In this document: positions 46,886 through 54,670 of the stretch, piece after piece
Layout of the letters: each line of letters opens with the position of its first letter
Position numbering within the stretch: the stretch's first letter is position 1
Assembly: GCA_015489815.1 (NCBI GenBank)
Contig: WFZA01000016.1
Coordinates: 1-64,000, forward strand
Source: Caldisericales bacterium
GTDB taxonomy: Bacteria; Caldisericota; Caldisericia; Caldisericales; Caldisericaceae
Length of the DNA stretch: 64,000 nucleotides
Reading direction: 5' to 3'
Notes under the pieces: generated by a model
Seen by the model: only the letters and a program-made list of their open reading frames with translations
Told to the model about the DNA's origin: nothing
Databases searched by the model: none
Program-made: the position numbers and the translations under genes

Positions 46886-48318
46886 TGAATTATCTCCTTT
46901 AACATTTCTTCATCGCTCATTTTAAGTACACTATCCTTAAAGTGAATTTCCCGCTCTTCGCCTCTGCCAAGTAGTGCAACTATGTCTCCCTTTTTCATTA
47001 TAGAGACTGCATGTTTAATCGCTTCGAACCTATCTTTTATGATCACGGGACATTTTACAAAACGAGCAACATCGTATATAAGCGTATCAGGATCATCGCC
47101 TCGAGGGTCGTCCGTCGTGACAATTACTACATCACTATACAAAGACGACTTCTCCCCCATCTCTTTTCTCTTTTTTTTCGTAGACCATCCAACTGCGCCT
47201 ATAACCGTAATAAGCCGGTTTTCTTTGATACCGCGGAGAAACTGTAAAATCCTTTCCACTTCGTAAGGATTATGTGCAAAGTCTATTACAACAATGCCAT
47301 CTTTAAGCCTGTATGTTTTTAATCGTCCGGGTACCTGCGGTATGTGCAATGCAAAGTATTTAACACTTTCCATACTAACTTTCTCGTTCAAAGCAAAAGC
47401 AGAGAGTGCAAGAAAATTGTACAAATTAAAGAGACCACCCGCATTTAAATGCATAGTCTCTTTAACATCGCGAAAAGATATTTCAAAGTCCGTATAATGT
47501 AGAGCACTGCTTAATATGTGAGCACTTACATCAGAACTATGAGTAATTCCATATGTTACAAAATTTTGAGCACTTTCAGCAAACTTTTCGTAATAACTTA
47601 CATCACGATTTAAAATCGAAGGCGTTTTATCCTTAAAGAAACTCAATTTGGTTTGCAAATAATCCTCAAAAGAACCGTGTACATCAAGATGGTCTTCTGC
47701 AATGTTAGTTAAGATTTTTGAATAAAAAGTAACTCCTTTTTCTCGTTTAAAAAGTATTGCAGAAGAAGAAATCTCTAAGAAAGCATATTCCACATCGTTT
47801 TTTACCATCTCACTCAAAAGCCTATTTAAGTAGAATGCATCAGGAGTAGTAGGAGGAAACTTTTCTTTTATCACAAAACCCTTTCCTGAATCTTCTCCTA
47901 TCGTGCCTATAAATCCACTTTTTTTGTGTAACACGCCGTTAAAAAATTTATACAGCCAGAAAGCAGTCGTAGTCTTGCCTGATGTCCCTGTAATGCCAAC
48001 GACTTTAAGATTCTTAGAAGGGAAACCAAAAAAAGCAGACGAGAATAAAGAATAAGCAGAACGCGTATCGTCTACCTTTATACCAAGTATATCTTTAGGT
48101 ATTTTTACATTTTCTTCAAAGACAACTGCAGTTGCACCGTTTTGTATCGCTTCGTCAATTTTCAAGTGGGAGTCAAAACGCGTTCCTTTAATTGCAACAA
48201 ACATCGTGCCTTTTGATACTTTACGAGAGTCTAAAACAATAGAATCAAATTCCACGCTTAAGTTCCCTGAGTAATGAAACCGCGGAAAAATTCGTTTTAA
48301 CTCCAGGCCCCTCATCAA
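46882..48318 (-). CDS. murE: UDP-MurNAc-dipeptide ligase MurE
   Basis: MurE adds the third, usually diamino, residue of the stem peptide. The 478 residues contain SIVLDSRKVSKGTMFVAIKG, the ATP loop GITGTSGKTTTAFWL, FLEISSSAILFKR and the amino-acid-selecting motif DDPRGDDPDTL. The Arg fits meso-diaminopimelate enzymes (DNPR), but the Asp for Asn change is shared with some lysine or other types, so the substrate is left open. Overlaps of 4 bp link it to ftsI and murF. Confidence 0.95.
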   Translation of the reverse strand: MMRGLELKRIFPRFHYSGNLSVEFDSIVLDSRKVSKGTMFVAIKGTRFDSHLKIDEAIQNGATAVVFEENVKIPKDILGIKVDDTRSAYSLFSSAFFGFPSKNLKVVGITGTSGKTTTAFWLYKFFNGVLHKKSGFIGTIGEDSGKGFVIKEKFPPTTPDAFYLNRLLSEMVKNDVEYAFLEISSSAILFKREKGVTFYSKILTNIAEDHLDVHGSFEDYLQTKLSFFKDKTPSILNRDVSYYEKFAESAQNFVTYGITHSSDVSAHILSSALHYTDFEISFRDVKETMHLNAGGLFNLYNFLALSAFALNEKVSMESVKYFALHIPQVPGRLKTYRLKDGIVVIDFAHNPYEVERILQFLRGIKENRLITVIGAVGWSTKKKRKEMGEKSSLYSDVVIVTTDDPRGDDPDTLIYDVARFVKCPVIIKDRFEAIKHAVSIMKKGDIVALLGRGEEREIHFKDSVLKMSDEEMLKEIIQ

Positions 48319-50072
48319 TTGCCCCCTTTATTCTCTTGACGAATTATGCTACTTGAAGGAACGCTTTGTTTTACCAATTTATCTGGAGGAATTTTTAAGT
48401 ACCGTACGAGGAATGACGCCACTTTTTGAAACAAAGGTGCTGCAACATAAAGCGAATAAGTGGGTTTTTCAGTCTGATCGACAATAGTAAGAATTACCAC
48501 TTGCGGGTTATCTGCAGGAAGGATACCGCAAAAGCTATATATTAACTTTGTATTTGAATAACCTGACTTGTCTGGTTTTTGAGCGGTGCCAGTTTTACCT
48601 GCAATTGTATAGCCCTTCACCTCGGCCTGGGGCACGCCTTGCGGTGTAACGACTGCTTTCAGTGCATTCATAACTTCCGTCGCTACGGTATTGGATACGA
48701 CGACTTTTCTCACTGTTGGAGAATTTGAAAACCGCGTCTTTCCGTCAGGACCTATAATCTTTTTAACTATGTAAGGTTTCATTTCTACTCCGTGATTTGC
48801 AATTGCGGAAAAAGCATCTATCAACTGAAGCGGCGTCACAGCGACCCCCTGTCCGTACGACATCGTTGCAACCTCTACATCACCAAGATTCTTAACGCTA
48901 GGCAATATGCCTTTCTCTTCACCAGGAAGTTCTATTCCTGTATATTCGCCAAAACCAAAACGCTTTAAATAGCGCACGAGCTGCTCTTTCCCTAATTTCA
49001 AACCAATCTCCATAAATGCTACATCACAGGAATTGCGCATAATGACATTTAATCCATGCTCTACGCCGTGAGTCCTCCAGCAGTGAAGAGTCCGATCTTT
49101 TACGCGAAGATATCCATTACACACAAAAGTATCGTCCGTGTGCAGAGTGCCTTCCTGTAGCGCTGCTGCTGCTATTATAGGTTTCAACACAGAACCAGGT
49201 TCGTAATTCATTTGAATTGCCCTGTTTAAGATCGTATTTGAATTTACAGAAGCAAGATTGTTCGGATCAAAATCCGGATACGAAGCCATACCCAGTATTT
49301 CCCCTGTTTTAGGATTCATAACGATTATTACACCGTCTTTTGCTTTATCGTTTATCACTGCTTCTTTTAAGTATTTTTCGATCGTATATTGAATATTTGC
49401 ATCTATGGTAAGTTGCAATGTATCACCTTTTACAGGTTTTATCTTAAACATTGAAACATTTGGCACAATAGGCTTTGGAGATATTAAAGGTATGTATACT
49501 TTCCCGTCAATTCCCTTTAGATCACTATTAAACTTGTACTCCAGACCAGAAAGTCCGTTATCCTCCGCACCTACAAAGCCTAAGACATCAGAAAGAAGAG
49601 AGTGAAAAGGATAAATACGCTGCTCCGTAGGAGTAATTGCTATGCCCTTTGCGATGCCTAAAGATTCTATTTCTGTTTTTTCTTTCTCCGTTAAGGAAGT
49701 GGAAATTCTTACAAAAACTTTATAATCGCTTAGAATACTAACGATCTTCTTTTTATCAATATTTATAATGTGGGGAAGTTTTTTCTCAATAATAGACTTC
49801 TGCTCTCCAGTAAGAAGCACCGGATTTATGTCGAGCTCATACGAAGGCTTACTAATTGCTATCGCTACACCATTTCTATCAAGGATGTCACCTCTTTCAC
49901 CTTTTACATCTATAACCTTTGGAGCTGTTTGCTGAACTACCTGTGCTACATAGTATCCTCTACGGAATATTTGGAGGTAAAGTAATCTGCCAAATATAGT
50001 GGCAAAAGAAATTATTACAATTAATAATATTGCAATAATTCTCGTTGCAACCGGATCGCCCTTATCTTCCAT
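48315..50072 (-). CDS. ftsI: Class B penicillin-binding protein (FtsI-type)
   Basis: This is the septal transpeptidase expected to work with FtsW. The 585 residues have one N-terminal membrane helix (~10-32), a dimerisation domain with GERGDILDRNGVAIA, and a transpeptidase domain with SxxK in EPGSVLKPI, SCD in the SxN position (MRNSCDVAF) and KTG in IAGKTGTAQ. No PASTA domain is present. Operon position supports FtsI over PBP2. The start overlaps ftsL by 11 bp. Confidence 0.94.
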   Translation of the reverse strand: MEDKGDPVATRIIAILLIVIISFATIFGRLLYLQIFRRGYYVAQVVQQTAPKVIDVKGERGDILDRNGVAIAISKPSYELDINPVLLTGEQKSIIEKKLPHIINIDKKKIVSILSDYKVFVRISTSLTEKEKTEIESLGIAKGIAITPTEQRIYPFHSLLSDVLGFVGAEDNGLSGLEYKFNSDLKGIDGKVYIPLISPKPIVPNVSMFKIKPVKGDTLQLTIDANIQYTIEKYLKEAVINDKAKDGVIIVMNPKTGEILGMASYPDFDPNNLASVNSNTILNRAIQMNYEPGSVLKPIIAAAALQEGTLHTDDTFVCNGYLRVKDRTLHCWRTHGVEHGLNVIMRNSCDVAFMEIGLKLGKEQLVRYLKRFGFGEYTGIELPGEEKGILPSVKNLGDVEVATMSYGQGVAVTPLQLIDAFSAIANHGVEMKPYIVKKIIGPDGKTRFSNSPTVRKVVVSNTVATEVMNALKAVVTPQGVPQAEVKGYTIAGKTGTAQKPDKSGYSNTKLIYSFCGILPADNPQVVILTIVDQTEKPTYSLYVAAPLFQKVASFLVRYLKIPPDKLVKQSVPSSSIIRQENKGGN

Positions 50073-50328
50073 TATCTACCTCTATGATCATGAATGAGCC
50101 AGGTAAAACCATTTTGAGTTTTTTACGCGCGATAGAGTCTACTTCGGAAAGATTCAAGTTTTTGTAGTATTGCACCCTCAGAGTTCGATTTTCGTATTCA
50201 AGCATATTAAGTTTTTCGTTTAATGTACTTATGCGTTTCTCCATCAGGTTGGTTTTCAGATAGAGCACTCCGAGAGAAAAAAATAATACAATTATAAGAG
50301 CATAGACGACAAACCGCTTAAAACTCAT
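50062..50328 (-). CDS. ftsL: FtsL-like division protein
   Basis: The 88-residue protein has a short cytoplasmic start, a membrane helix (~6-25) and a leucine-rich coiled coil (KTNLMEKRISTLNEKLNMLE, then YENRTLRVQY) ending with IARKKLKMVLPG. This layout and its place between rsmH and ftsI are typical of FtsL, which recruits FtsW-FtsI. Sequence identity to known FtsL cannot be judged because the family is poorly conserved. Confidence 0.8.
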   Translation of the reverse strand: MSFKRFVVYALIIVLFFSLGVLYLKTNLMEKRISTLNEKLNMLEYENRTLRVQYYKNLNLSEVDSIARKKLKMVLPGSFMIIEVDNGR

Positions 50329-51197
50329 AACTTCTCCGCCACTCTCATCTTTGCACTTCTTGCACGAGGATTTGCCTTAACTTCGTCACGGCCCGGGATA
50401 ATCACTTTTTTGTTAACTCTTTTAAGAACAGAATTATTGATAAAGGCTCTCTTAACTATTCTATCTTCTAGTGAATGATACGAAATAACGACTATTCTGC
50501 TACCTTTGTTTAAAAACAGAGGTGCCTCTTTTAAAAACTTCTCCAAATCCTTTAGCTCATTATTGACTGCTATCCTCAGCGCCTGAAATGTCTTTGTTGC
50601 AGGATTTATCCTTCCTCTTCTTTTGTAAACACTTTCCACGATGTGTGCAAGTTCAGATGTAGTTTCTATCCTTTTTTTCTTTCTATACACAACAATTGCT
50701 TTTGCAATTCTTCTTGCAAGATGTTCTTCACCGTAGTAGTAGATAACATCAGCAAGTTCACTTTCAGCGAGACTATTAACTAATGTCGATGCCGTAATGT
50801 CTGCCTTCCGGTCCATCCTCATGTCAAGCGGACCATCTTTCATAAAACTAAAACCGCGTTCAGCTTTATATAATTGAAGCGAAGAAATACCAAGATCTGC
50901 TATTATTCCGCTAACTCGTTTTACAAACAAATTTTCCAATATATTACTTAAATTTGCAAAAGTATCATGAACAAGTACGAAGTTACTTCCAATTAAGGAA
51001 AGCCTGTTTCTGGCACGACTTAAGGCATCTTCGTCTTTGTCTATACCAATTAAAAGACCTTTTTCACCAATCCGCTTTAATATCTCAACACTATGCCCAC
51101 CTTCACCTATCGTGCAGTCTACAATCCTGTCCCCGGGTTTTATATTTAAGTATTCCAGACTCTCATTTAACATTACGGGTGTGTGTATTATCTCCAT
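50325..51197 (-). CDS. rsmH: 16S rRNA m4C1402 methyltransferase
   Basis: RsmH (MraW) methylates C1402 of 16S rRNA. The 290 residues contain HTPVMLNESLEYL, VDCTIGEGGHSVEIL, GIIADLGISSLQL, GPLDMRMD, FQALRIAVNNEL and ISYHSLEDRIVK, all classical. It is the first gene of the division and cell-wall operon; mraZ, which usually precedes it, is absent. ATG 51197 has no ribosome binding site and a TATAAT box 6 nt before it. Confidence 0.97.
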   Translation of the reverse strand: MEIIHTPVMLNESLEYLNIKPGDRIVDCTIGEGGHSVEILKRIGEKGLLIGIDKDEDALSRARNRLSLIGSNFVLVHDTFANLSNILENLFVKRVSGIIADLGISSLQLYKAERGFSFMKDGPLDMRMDRKADITASTLVNSLAESELADVIYYYGEEHLARRIAKAIVVYRKKKRIETTSELAHIVESVYKRRGRINPATKTFQALRIAVNNELKDLEKFLKEAPLFLNKGSRIVVISYHSLEDRIVKRAFINNSVLKRVNKKVIIPGRDEVKANPRARSAKMRVAEKL

Positions 51198-51203
51198 GTT
51201 TAA

Positions 51204-51209
51204 ATTATA
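51204..51209 (-). promoter_or_regulatory. -10 box before rsmH (leaderless geometry)
   Basis: TATAAT on the minus strand ends 6 nt before ATG 51197; 16 bp upstream stands TTTTAT, a poor -35. It lies just after the T-run that ends rnpB, so the 15-gene operon probably has its own start here besides any read-through. Confidence 0.5.
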
Positions 51210-51230
51210 ACAAGTTGCTCTACAAATAAA

Positions 51231-51563
51231 AACCCGAGTAAAGGATAAGCCGGATTCTGTTACCCTTACGGGCCGCGATCATTTATCTAAGCGACCTACC
51301 CGATGGCAAGGGGGAGCACCTTAACGCCATCCTATTTGGTCTTGCTCCGGGTGGGGTTTACCGAGCAGCATCCCGTTACCGAGATACCCGGTGGTCTCTT
51401 ACACCACCTTTTCACCCTTGCAGGTAAAACCTGCGGTTTGTTTTCTGTGGCACTTTCCCTGGGGTCGCCCCCGCCTTGATTTCCAAGGCACCCTGCTCCC
51501 AGGAGTCCGGACTTTCCTCAGGTCGTAATGATTACGCCTGCGATCGCTTCCTTTACTCGGGTT
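51231..51563 (-). ncRNA. rnpB: RNase P RNA
   Basis: The catalytic RNA that trims tRNA 5-prime ends. The 5-prime conserved core GAGGAAAGTCCGGACTCC (minus strand, near 51520-51502) and the 3-prime part ending with ACAGAATCCGGCTTAT are unmistakable. The ends AACCCGAGTAAAGG and CCTTTACTCGGGTT form helix P1, and the RNA ends in TTTTTATTT, which may act as terminator. The 5-prime end overlaps the stop codon of the zinc-ribbon gene. The fold appears of the ancestral A type, judged by eye. Confidence 0.97.
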
Positions 51564-52293
51564 ATTTCTTTAACTCTTCAGGATAGTATAAAATCTTACC
51601 GCAAACTTCACAAAGTATAATGCGGTCGCCCTTCCCAGTTTTAAGTTCTTCTAATCTTTCAAGAGGTATCAGGGCTCCACAATTAGAGCAAGTATTATCT
51701 TCTACTGTAGTAATTGCACCAAAAGGAAAATTTTCTTTTATCTCTTCGTACTTTCGCAAAATCTCTTCAGGTATCGACTTCGCTAATCTTTCAAATTCTT
51801 TTCTTAAAATAGCTGACTCTTCTTTAATTTCTCTCTGCAAAGACTCTTGCTCTTTCCTAAACTTCTCGAGACTCCCCTCAGCCTCTTCGATTTCGGATTT
51901 AAGTTTTTCTATACTTGACTTTTTGTTTTTTATTTCTTCTTCTATAAATTCCAGTGACTTTTTTAGTTCTTCTTTCTTCGTTAATAGATTTTCTTTTGTT
52001 TTCTTAGCCGCCTTAATCTCCTTACTCGTCTTAAGTTTATTACTTTCTAACAGAGCAGTTACATTCTTAATTTGACTTTCGTTTTCCTCTAAATTCCTTT
52101 CTATTTCATGCTTCCTTTGATTAAATCCACTAAGAGCGAGTTCAAGACCTGCAATTTCGTCGTTATATTTCTTGACGGCGTCATTTATTTGTAATTCTTT
52201 TTCTATCTCTTTGATACGCAGTTCTTTTTTACGCAGGACTTCTTCTTTTTGTTCGAATTCGTAAAGCAGTTTTATATACATTGATACCTCCAA
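51562..52293 (-). CDS. Coiled-coil protein with C-terminal C4 zinc ribbon
   Basis: The 243-residue protein is a continuous coiled coil (residues ~5-175) followed by a zinc ribbon, CSNCG at about 203-207 and CEVCG at about 228-232, ending ILYYPEELKK. This matches the DUF164/zf-RING_7 family, often found next to rnpB or rpoD and with unproven nucleic-acid functions. It follows the tRNA gene by 4 nt and has a GGAGG site, so tRNA, this gene and rnpB may share a transcript. Confidence 0.82.
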   Translation of the reverse strand: MEVSMYIKLLYEFEQKEEVLRKKELRIKEIEKELQINDAVKKYNDEIAGLELALSGFNQRKHEIERNLEENESQIKNVTALLESNKLKTSKEIKAAKKTKENLLTKKEELKKSLEFIEEEIKNKKSSIEKLKSEIEEAEGSLEKFRKEQESLQREIKEESAILRKEFERLAKSIPEEILRKYEEIKENFPFGAITTVEDNTCSNCGALIPLERLEELKTGKGDRIILCEVCGKILYYPEELKK

Positions 52294-52297
52294 AATA

Positions 52298-52372
52298 TGG
52301 TGGGCCCGCCCGGATTCGAACCAGGAACCAATTGGTTATGAGCCAACTGCTCTACCGTTGAGCTACAGGCCC
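52298..52372 (-). tRNA. tRNA with CAT anticodon (Met or Ile2)
   Basis: Acceptor GGGCCTG pairs with CGGGCCC (one G-T pair); anticodon loop CTCATAA gives CAT; T-loop TTCGAAT; CCA encoded. The anticodon stem lacks the three G-C pairs of the initiator. GCAG...GGCTCATAACC resembles lysidine-modified tRNA-Ile2 as well as elongator tRNA-Met; this cannot be settled here. Confidence 0.9.
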
Positions 52373-52390
52373 CTCCTTATTTGCTGTAAT

Positions 52391-52418
52391 ATTTTATACA
52401 AGATTAAATTAAAGTCAA
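52391..52418 (-). promoter_or_regulatory. Promoter of the tRNA(CAT)-zinc ribbon-rnpB unit
   Basis: Minus-strand TTGACT (52418-52413) and TAAAAT (52396-52391), 16 bp apart, about 18 nt before the tRNA 5-prime end. Confidence 0.65.
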
Positions 52419-52453
52419 GCGGAATATTCACATACAAAAATAAATTTTTAGTA

Positions 52454-52459
52454 TATAAT
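52454..52459 (+). promoter_or_regulatory. -10 box before the 52476 gene
   Basis: TATAAT lies 16 nt before ATG 52476; no convincing -35 is seen at 16-18 bp. GAGGAGG (52465-52471) sits between it and the ATG. Confidence 0.4.
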
Positions 52460-52475
52460 GCAACGAGGAGGTAAT

Positions 52476-52898
52476 ATGGAAAAAACAATTTCATTCCACA
52501 GTGACGGTAAGTTAGTAAAATTAAATAATAAAAATGGTAGCATAGAAATCGTACAGGGAAAAACAAAAGAAATCGTGCCGGTCTTAAAATTAGTAAACAT
52601 AAAAATTGACAGACGAAAAAGCAAGTTCAAACCAGATGCATTTTTCGTAGGCTATGCAGTACTTAGTACCGCAATTTCAATAGGTATCGTAAAAATACTA
52701 TTTAAAAATATCTCTACCATCAACATAGCAACTGCTATTTCAATAATAGTAATTATTTCAATCATTATGCAAGTAAATACAGCAAACAAAAAACAGGCAC
52801 TTTTTATTAAAACAACTGAGAAAACAATAGAAATACCAATTGACGAAACATCTAAAGTAGAATCAATAAAAAACTTTTTCAAAAATAATGAGAAATAG
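52476..52898 (+). CDS. Small membrane protein, unknown function
   Basis: I do not recognise this 140-residue protein. Residues 1-55 are polar with a beta-rich pattern, two adjacent membrane helices span about 56-77 and 80-100, and ~40 polar residues with IETPVDE-like text follow, ending KNFFKNNEK. GAGGAGG 4 nt before ATG 52476 decides the start; an upstream ATG at 52458 overlaps the -10 box and is rejected. It is monocistronic on the plus strand between two minus-strand units. Confidence 0.7.
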   Translation: MEKTISFHSDGKLVKLNNKNGSIEIVQGKTKEIVPVLKLVNIKIDRRKSKFKPDAFFVGYAVLSTAISIGIVKILFKNISTINIATAISIIVIISIIMQVNTANKKQALFIKTTEKTIEIPIDETSKVESIKNFFKNNEK

Positions 52899-52918
52899 TT
52901 GAAGCAGAAGTTAGTTAC

Positions 52919-53401
52919 TTATTTTTTAGTTTGTAGGGTAATATTTAAACTGTCAAAATAAGAAGCTTTTACCAGAACGCGAGTAATTTCCGAAGGAATT
53001 TTAAAGTCTTTATCTTTCTCTTTCACATAAATAACGCCTGCCGTAAGAAATACGATAGTTGAAATCACTGTAAGTAAATTAGGTAATCTGCCAATGTGGA
53101 TGTTAAAACCCTTCTCAAGAACAGCGCCTACCACAAGTCCTGCAACAAAAAAGAAAAATGGCACCATATATATAGAGAATATACCTTTTACGATGTCTTT
53201 CTCTTCATATTCAAATTCAACGAGATCTCCTTTTTCGGCACCTATACGATTCCACGCAAGAATAGTATCGTTTTTAGAACCAGAAAGGTGTGTAGGACAA
53301 CTCTCATTTAAAGGGCAGCTTGCGCATTCTTCCTGAGTTGCAGCACGGATTTCCGCAATTTCTTTTTCTACTAATCTATTAACTACTCCTACTTCCTTCA
53401 T
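52919..53401 (-). CDS. RseC/MucC family membrane protein
   Basis: The 160-residue protein has the N-terminal four-cysteine segment (CASCPLNESC, residues 22-31, plus GDLVEFEYEE) and two membrane helices (~84-105 and 112-131), the layout of the SoxR-reducing system RseC family. In other bacteria these proteins accompany Rnf electron-transfer complexes; no rnf genes are visible here. The start lies 23 bp inside moaE. Confidence 0.85.
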   Translation of the reverse strand: MKEVGVVNRLVEKEIAEIRAATQEECASCPLNESCPTHLSGSKNDTILAWNRIGAEKGDLVEFEYEEKDIVKGIFSIYMVPFFFFVAGLVVGAVLEKGFNIHIGRLPNLLTVISTIVFLTAGVIYVKEKDKDFKIPSEITRVLVKASYFDSLNITLQTKK

Positions 53402-53774
53402 ACTTAATCTCCTTCCATATCGGGACGAGCAATTTTACCTGATCTACGATCCAGGCACACGCCTCAAAACATTCTTTTCTATGCGGTGCAGAAACACCCA
53501 CAAAGAATGAAACCATTTTTAAGGGTACATTGCCAAGCCTATGGGCAATTATAATATTTTTTACACCAAAACGCTCCTTTGCTTCCTTTTCTATTTTTAG
53601 CATCTCCTTTTTGGCCATTTCTTTGTAGGCTGTATAGTTAATAGAAACTACCGGACCATCCTCCTTACTACTGCGAGGCTCACCTAAAAAAACCACAATA
53701 CCGCCTGCACTTTCTTCTTTAAGCGCAGTCTCAAACTTTTCTATGGGAATTTCATCTTTGCCAATAAAAACCAT
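53379..53774 (-). CDS. moaE: Molybdopterin synthase catalytic subunit
   Basis: MoaE converts precursor Z to molybdopterin using sulfur carried by MoaD. The 131 residues have GGIVVFLGEPR, AYKEMAKKEM, HRLGNVPLKMVSFFVGVS, and SAPHRKECFEAC followed by VPIWKEI, covering the active-site Arg and Lys. It starts immediately after moaD stops. Confidence 0.93.
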   Translation of the reverse strand: MVFIGKDEIPIEKFETALKEESAGGIVVFLGEPRSSKEDGPVVSINYTAYKEMAKKEMLKIEKEAKERFGVKNIIIAHRLGNVPLKMVSFFVGVSAPHRKECFEACAWIVDQVKLLVPIWKEIKYEGSRSS

Positions 53775-54017
53775 CTATCCTCCTTGCACAGGTGGTATAA
53801 TTGCCAGAGTATCACCATTTTTCAAAATAGTATCTTTATCTACATATTCCATATTAACTGCAACGGCAATCTTATTAACTATCGTGTTCAATCTAGGATG
53901 TTTTACAACTATATAATGTAAAAACTCTTCAACACTACTCCCATTAAACTGCATTATTTCTTCATGTAAGCCAGCAATTCTTTCAGCTTCTGCAAAATAA
54001 AGCACTTTTATTTTCAT
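53775..54017 (-). CDS. moaD: Molybdopterin synthase sulfur carrier subunit
   Basis: The 80-residue ubiquitin-like protein begins KIKVLYFAEAERIAGL and ends IIPPVQGG; the terminal Gly-Gly is the thiocarboxylate site. ATG 54017 has no Shine-Dalgarno and lies 6 nt after a TATAAT box. It forms moaD-moaE-rseC and diverges from a molybdopterin oxidoreductase gene. Confidence 0.93.
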   Translation of the reverse strand: MKIKVLYFAEAERIAGLHEEIMQFNGSSVEEFLHYIVVKHPRLNTIVNKIAVAVNMEYVDKDTILKNGDTLAIIPPVQGG

Positions 54018-54023
54018 TATTGA

Positions 54024-54029
54024 ATTATA
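54024..54029 (-). promoter_or_regulatory. -10 box before moaD (leaderless geometry)
   Basis: TATAAT on the minus strand, then TCAATA and ATG 54017. The hexamer 16 bp upstream is TTTTAT, the same poor -35 as before rsmH. Confidence 0.5.
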
Positions 54030-54056
54030 TCACAATAGGAACTCTATAAAAATGTA

Positions 54057-54084
54057 TTGCAGCAAATCAGTTTTTGTCTACAAT
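54057..54084 (+). promoter_or_regulatory. Promoter of the molybdopterin oxidoreductase gene (leaderless geometry)
   Basis: TTGCAG (54057-54062) and TACAAT (54079-54084) are 16 bp apart; ATAAATC then leads to ATG 54092. It is back-to-back with the moaD promoter in a 74-nt gap. Confidence 0.6.
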
Positions 54085-54091
54085 ATAAATC

Positions 54092-54661
54092 ATGAAGAAA
54101 AATTTTATTATGCCTCCGGGGCAAAGAATAACGAGCAGATGGTATGCAATATCTTCGTTAGAGAAACCCAAAAAGATGGACATCGAAAACTACTTCGTAA
54201 AAATATTTGGGCTCGTAGAAAAAGAAAAAACAATTCTGTTAAAATACATCTTTTCACTTCCTACAGTGAAAAAAGAAATCGACATACACTGCGTCGACGG
54301 ATGGAGTTATCTAAACACAATTTTTGAAGGCGTCTATCCAAAAGAGCTTTTTAGGGATGTAAAAATAAAAAACGGTGGGAAATTCGTTATCGTGCATACA
54401 GTTGAAGGATACACCACAGATTTGCCTCTTGATTTTCTTTTAAGTGAAAGCGTATTGCTTGCATATAAGGTAAATGGCGAAAATCTTTCTTTTGAACACG
54501 GCTATCCGTTAAGACTTGTCGTAGAAGGTAAATACGCATACAAAGATGCAAAGTGGGTAAACGGATTTGAAATTGTGGATAAAGACATTCCAGGCTATTG
54601 GGAAGCGCGCGGTTACAGTAGATCGGCCGATGTTTACAAAGAGAAAAGATTCGAAAGATGA
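54092..54661 (+). CDS. Small molybdopterin-dependent oxidoreductase (sulfite oxidase/YedY fold)
   Basis: The 189-residue protein is a sulfite-oxidase-type molybdopterin domain: PPGQRITSRWYAISSLEKP near the start, the Mo-ligating Cys in DIHCVDGWS (residue ~69), and HGYPLRLVVEGKYAYKDAKWV, a typical substrate- and cofactor-contact segment. It ends PGYWEARGYS. There is no signal peptide or heme domain, so it is probably a cytoplasmic single-domain enzyme; substrate unknown. Its divergence from moaD-moaE is meaningful because it needs their product. Confidence 0.85.
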   Translation: MKKNFIMPPGQRITSRWYAISSLEKPKKMDIENYFVKIFGLVEKEKTILLKYIFSLPTVKKEIDIHCVDGWSYLNTIFEGVYPKELFRDVKIKNGGKFVIVHTVEGYTTDLPLDFLLSESVLLAYKVNGENLSFEHGYPLRLVVEGKYAYKDAKWVNGFEIVDKDIPGYWEARGYSRSADVYKEKRFER

Positions 54662-54670
54662 AGCTCTACT

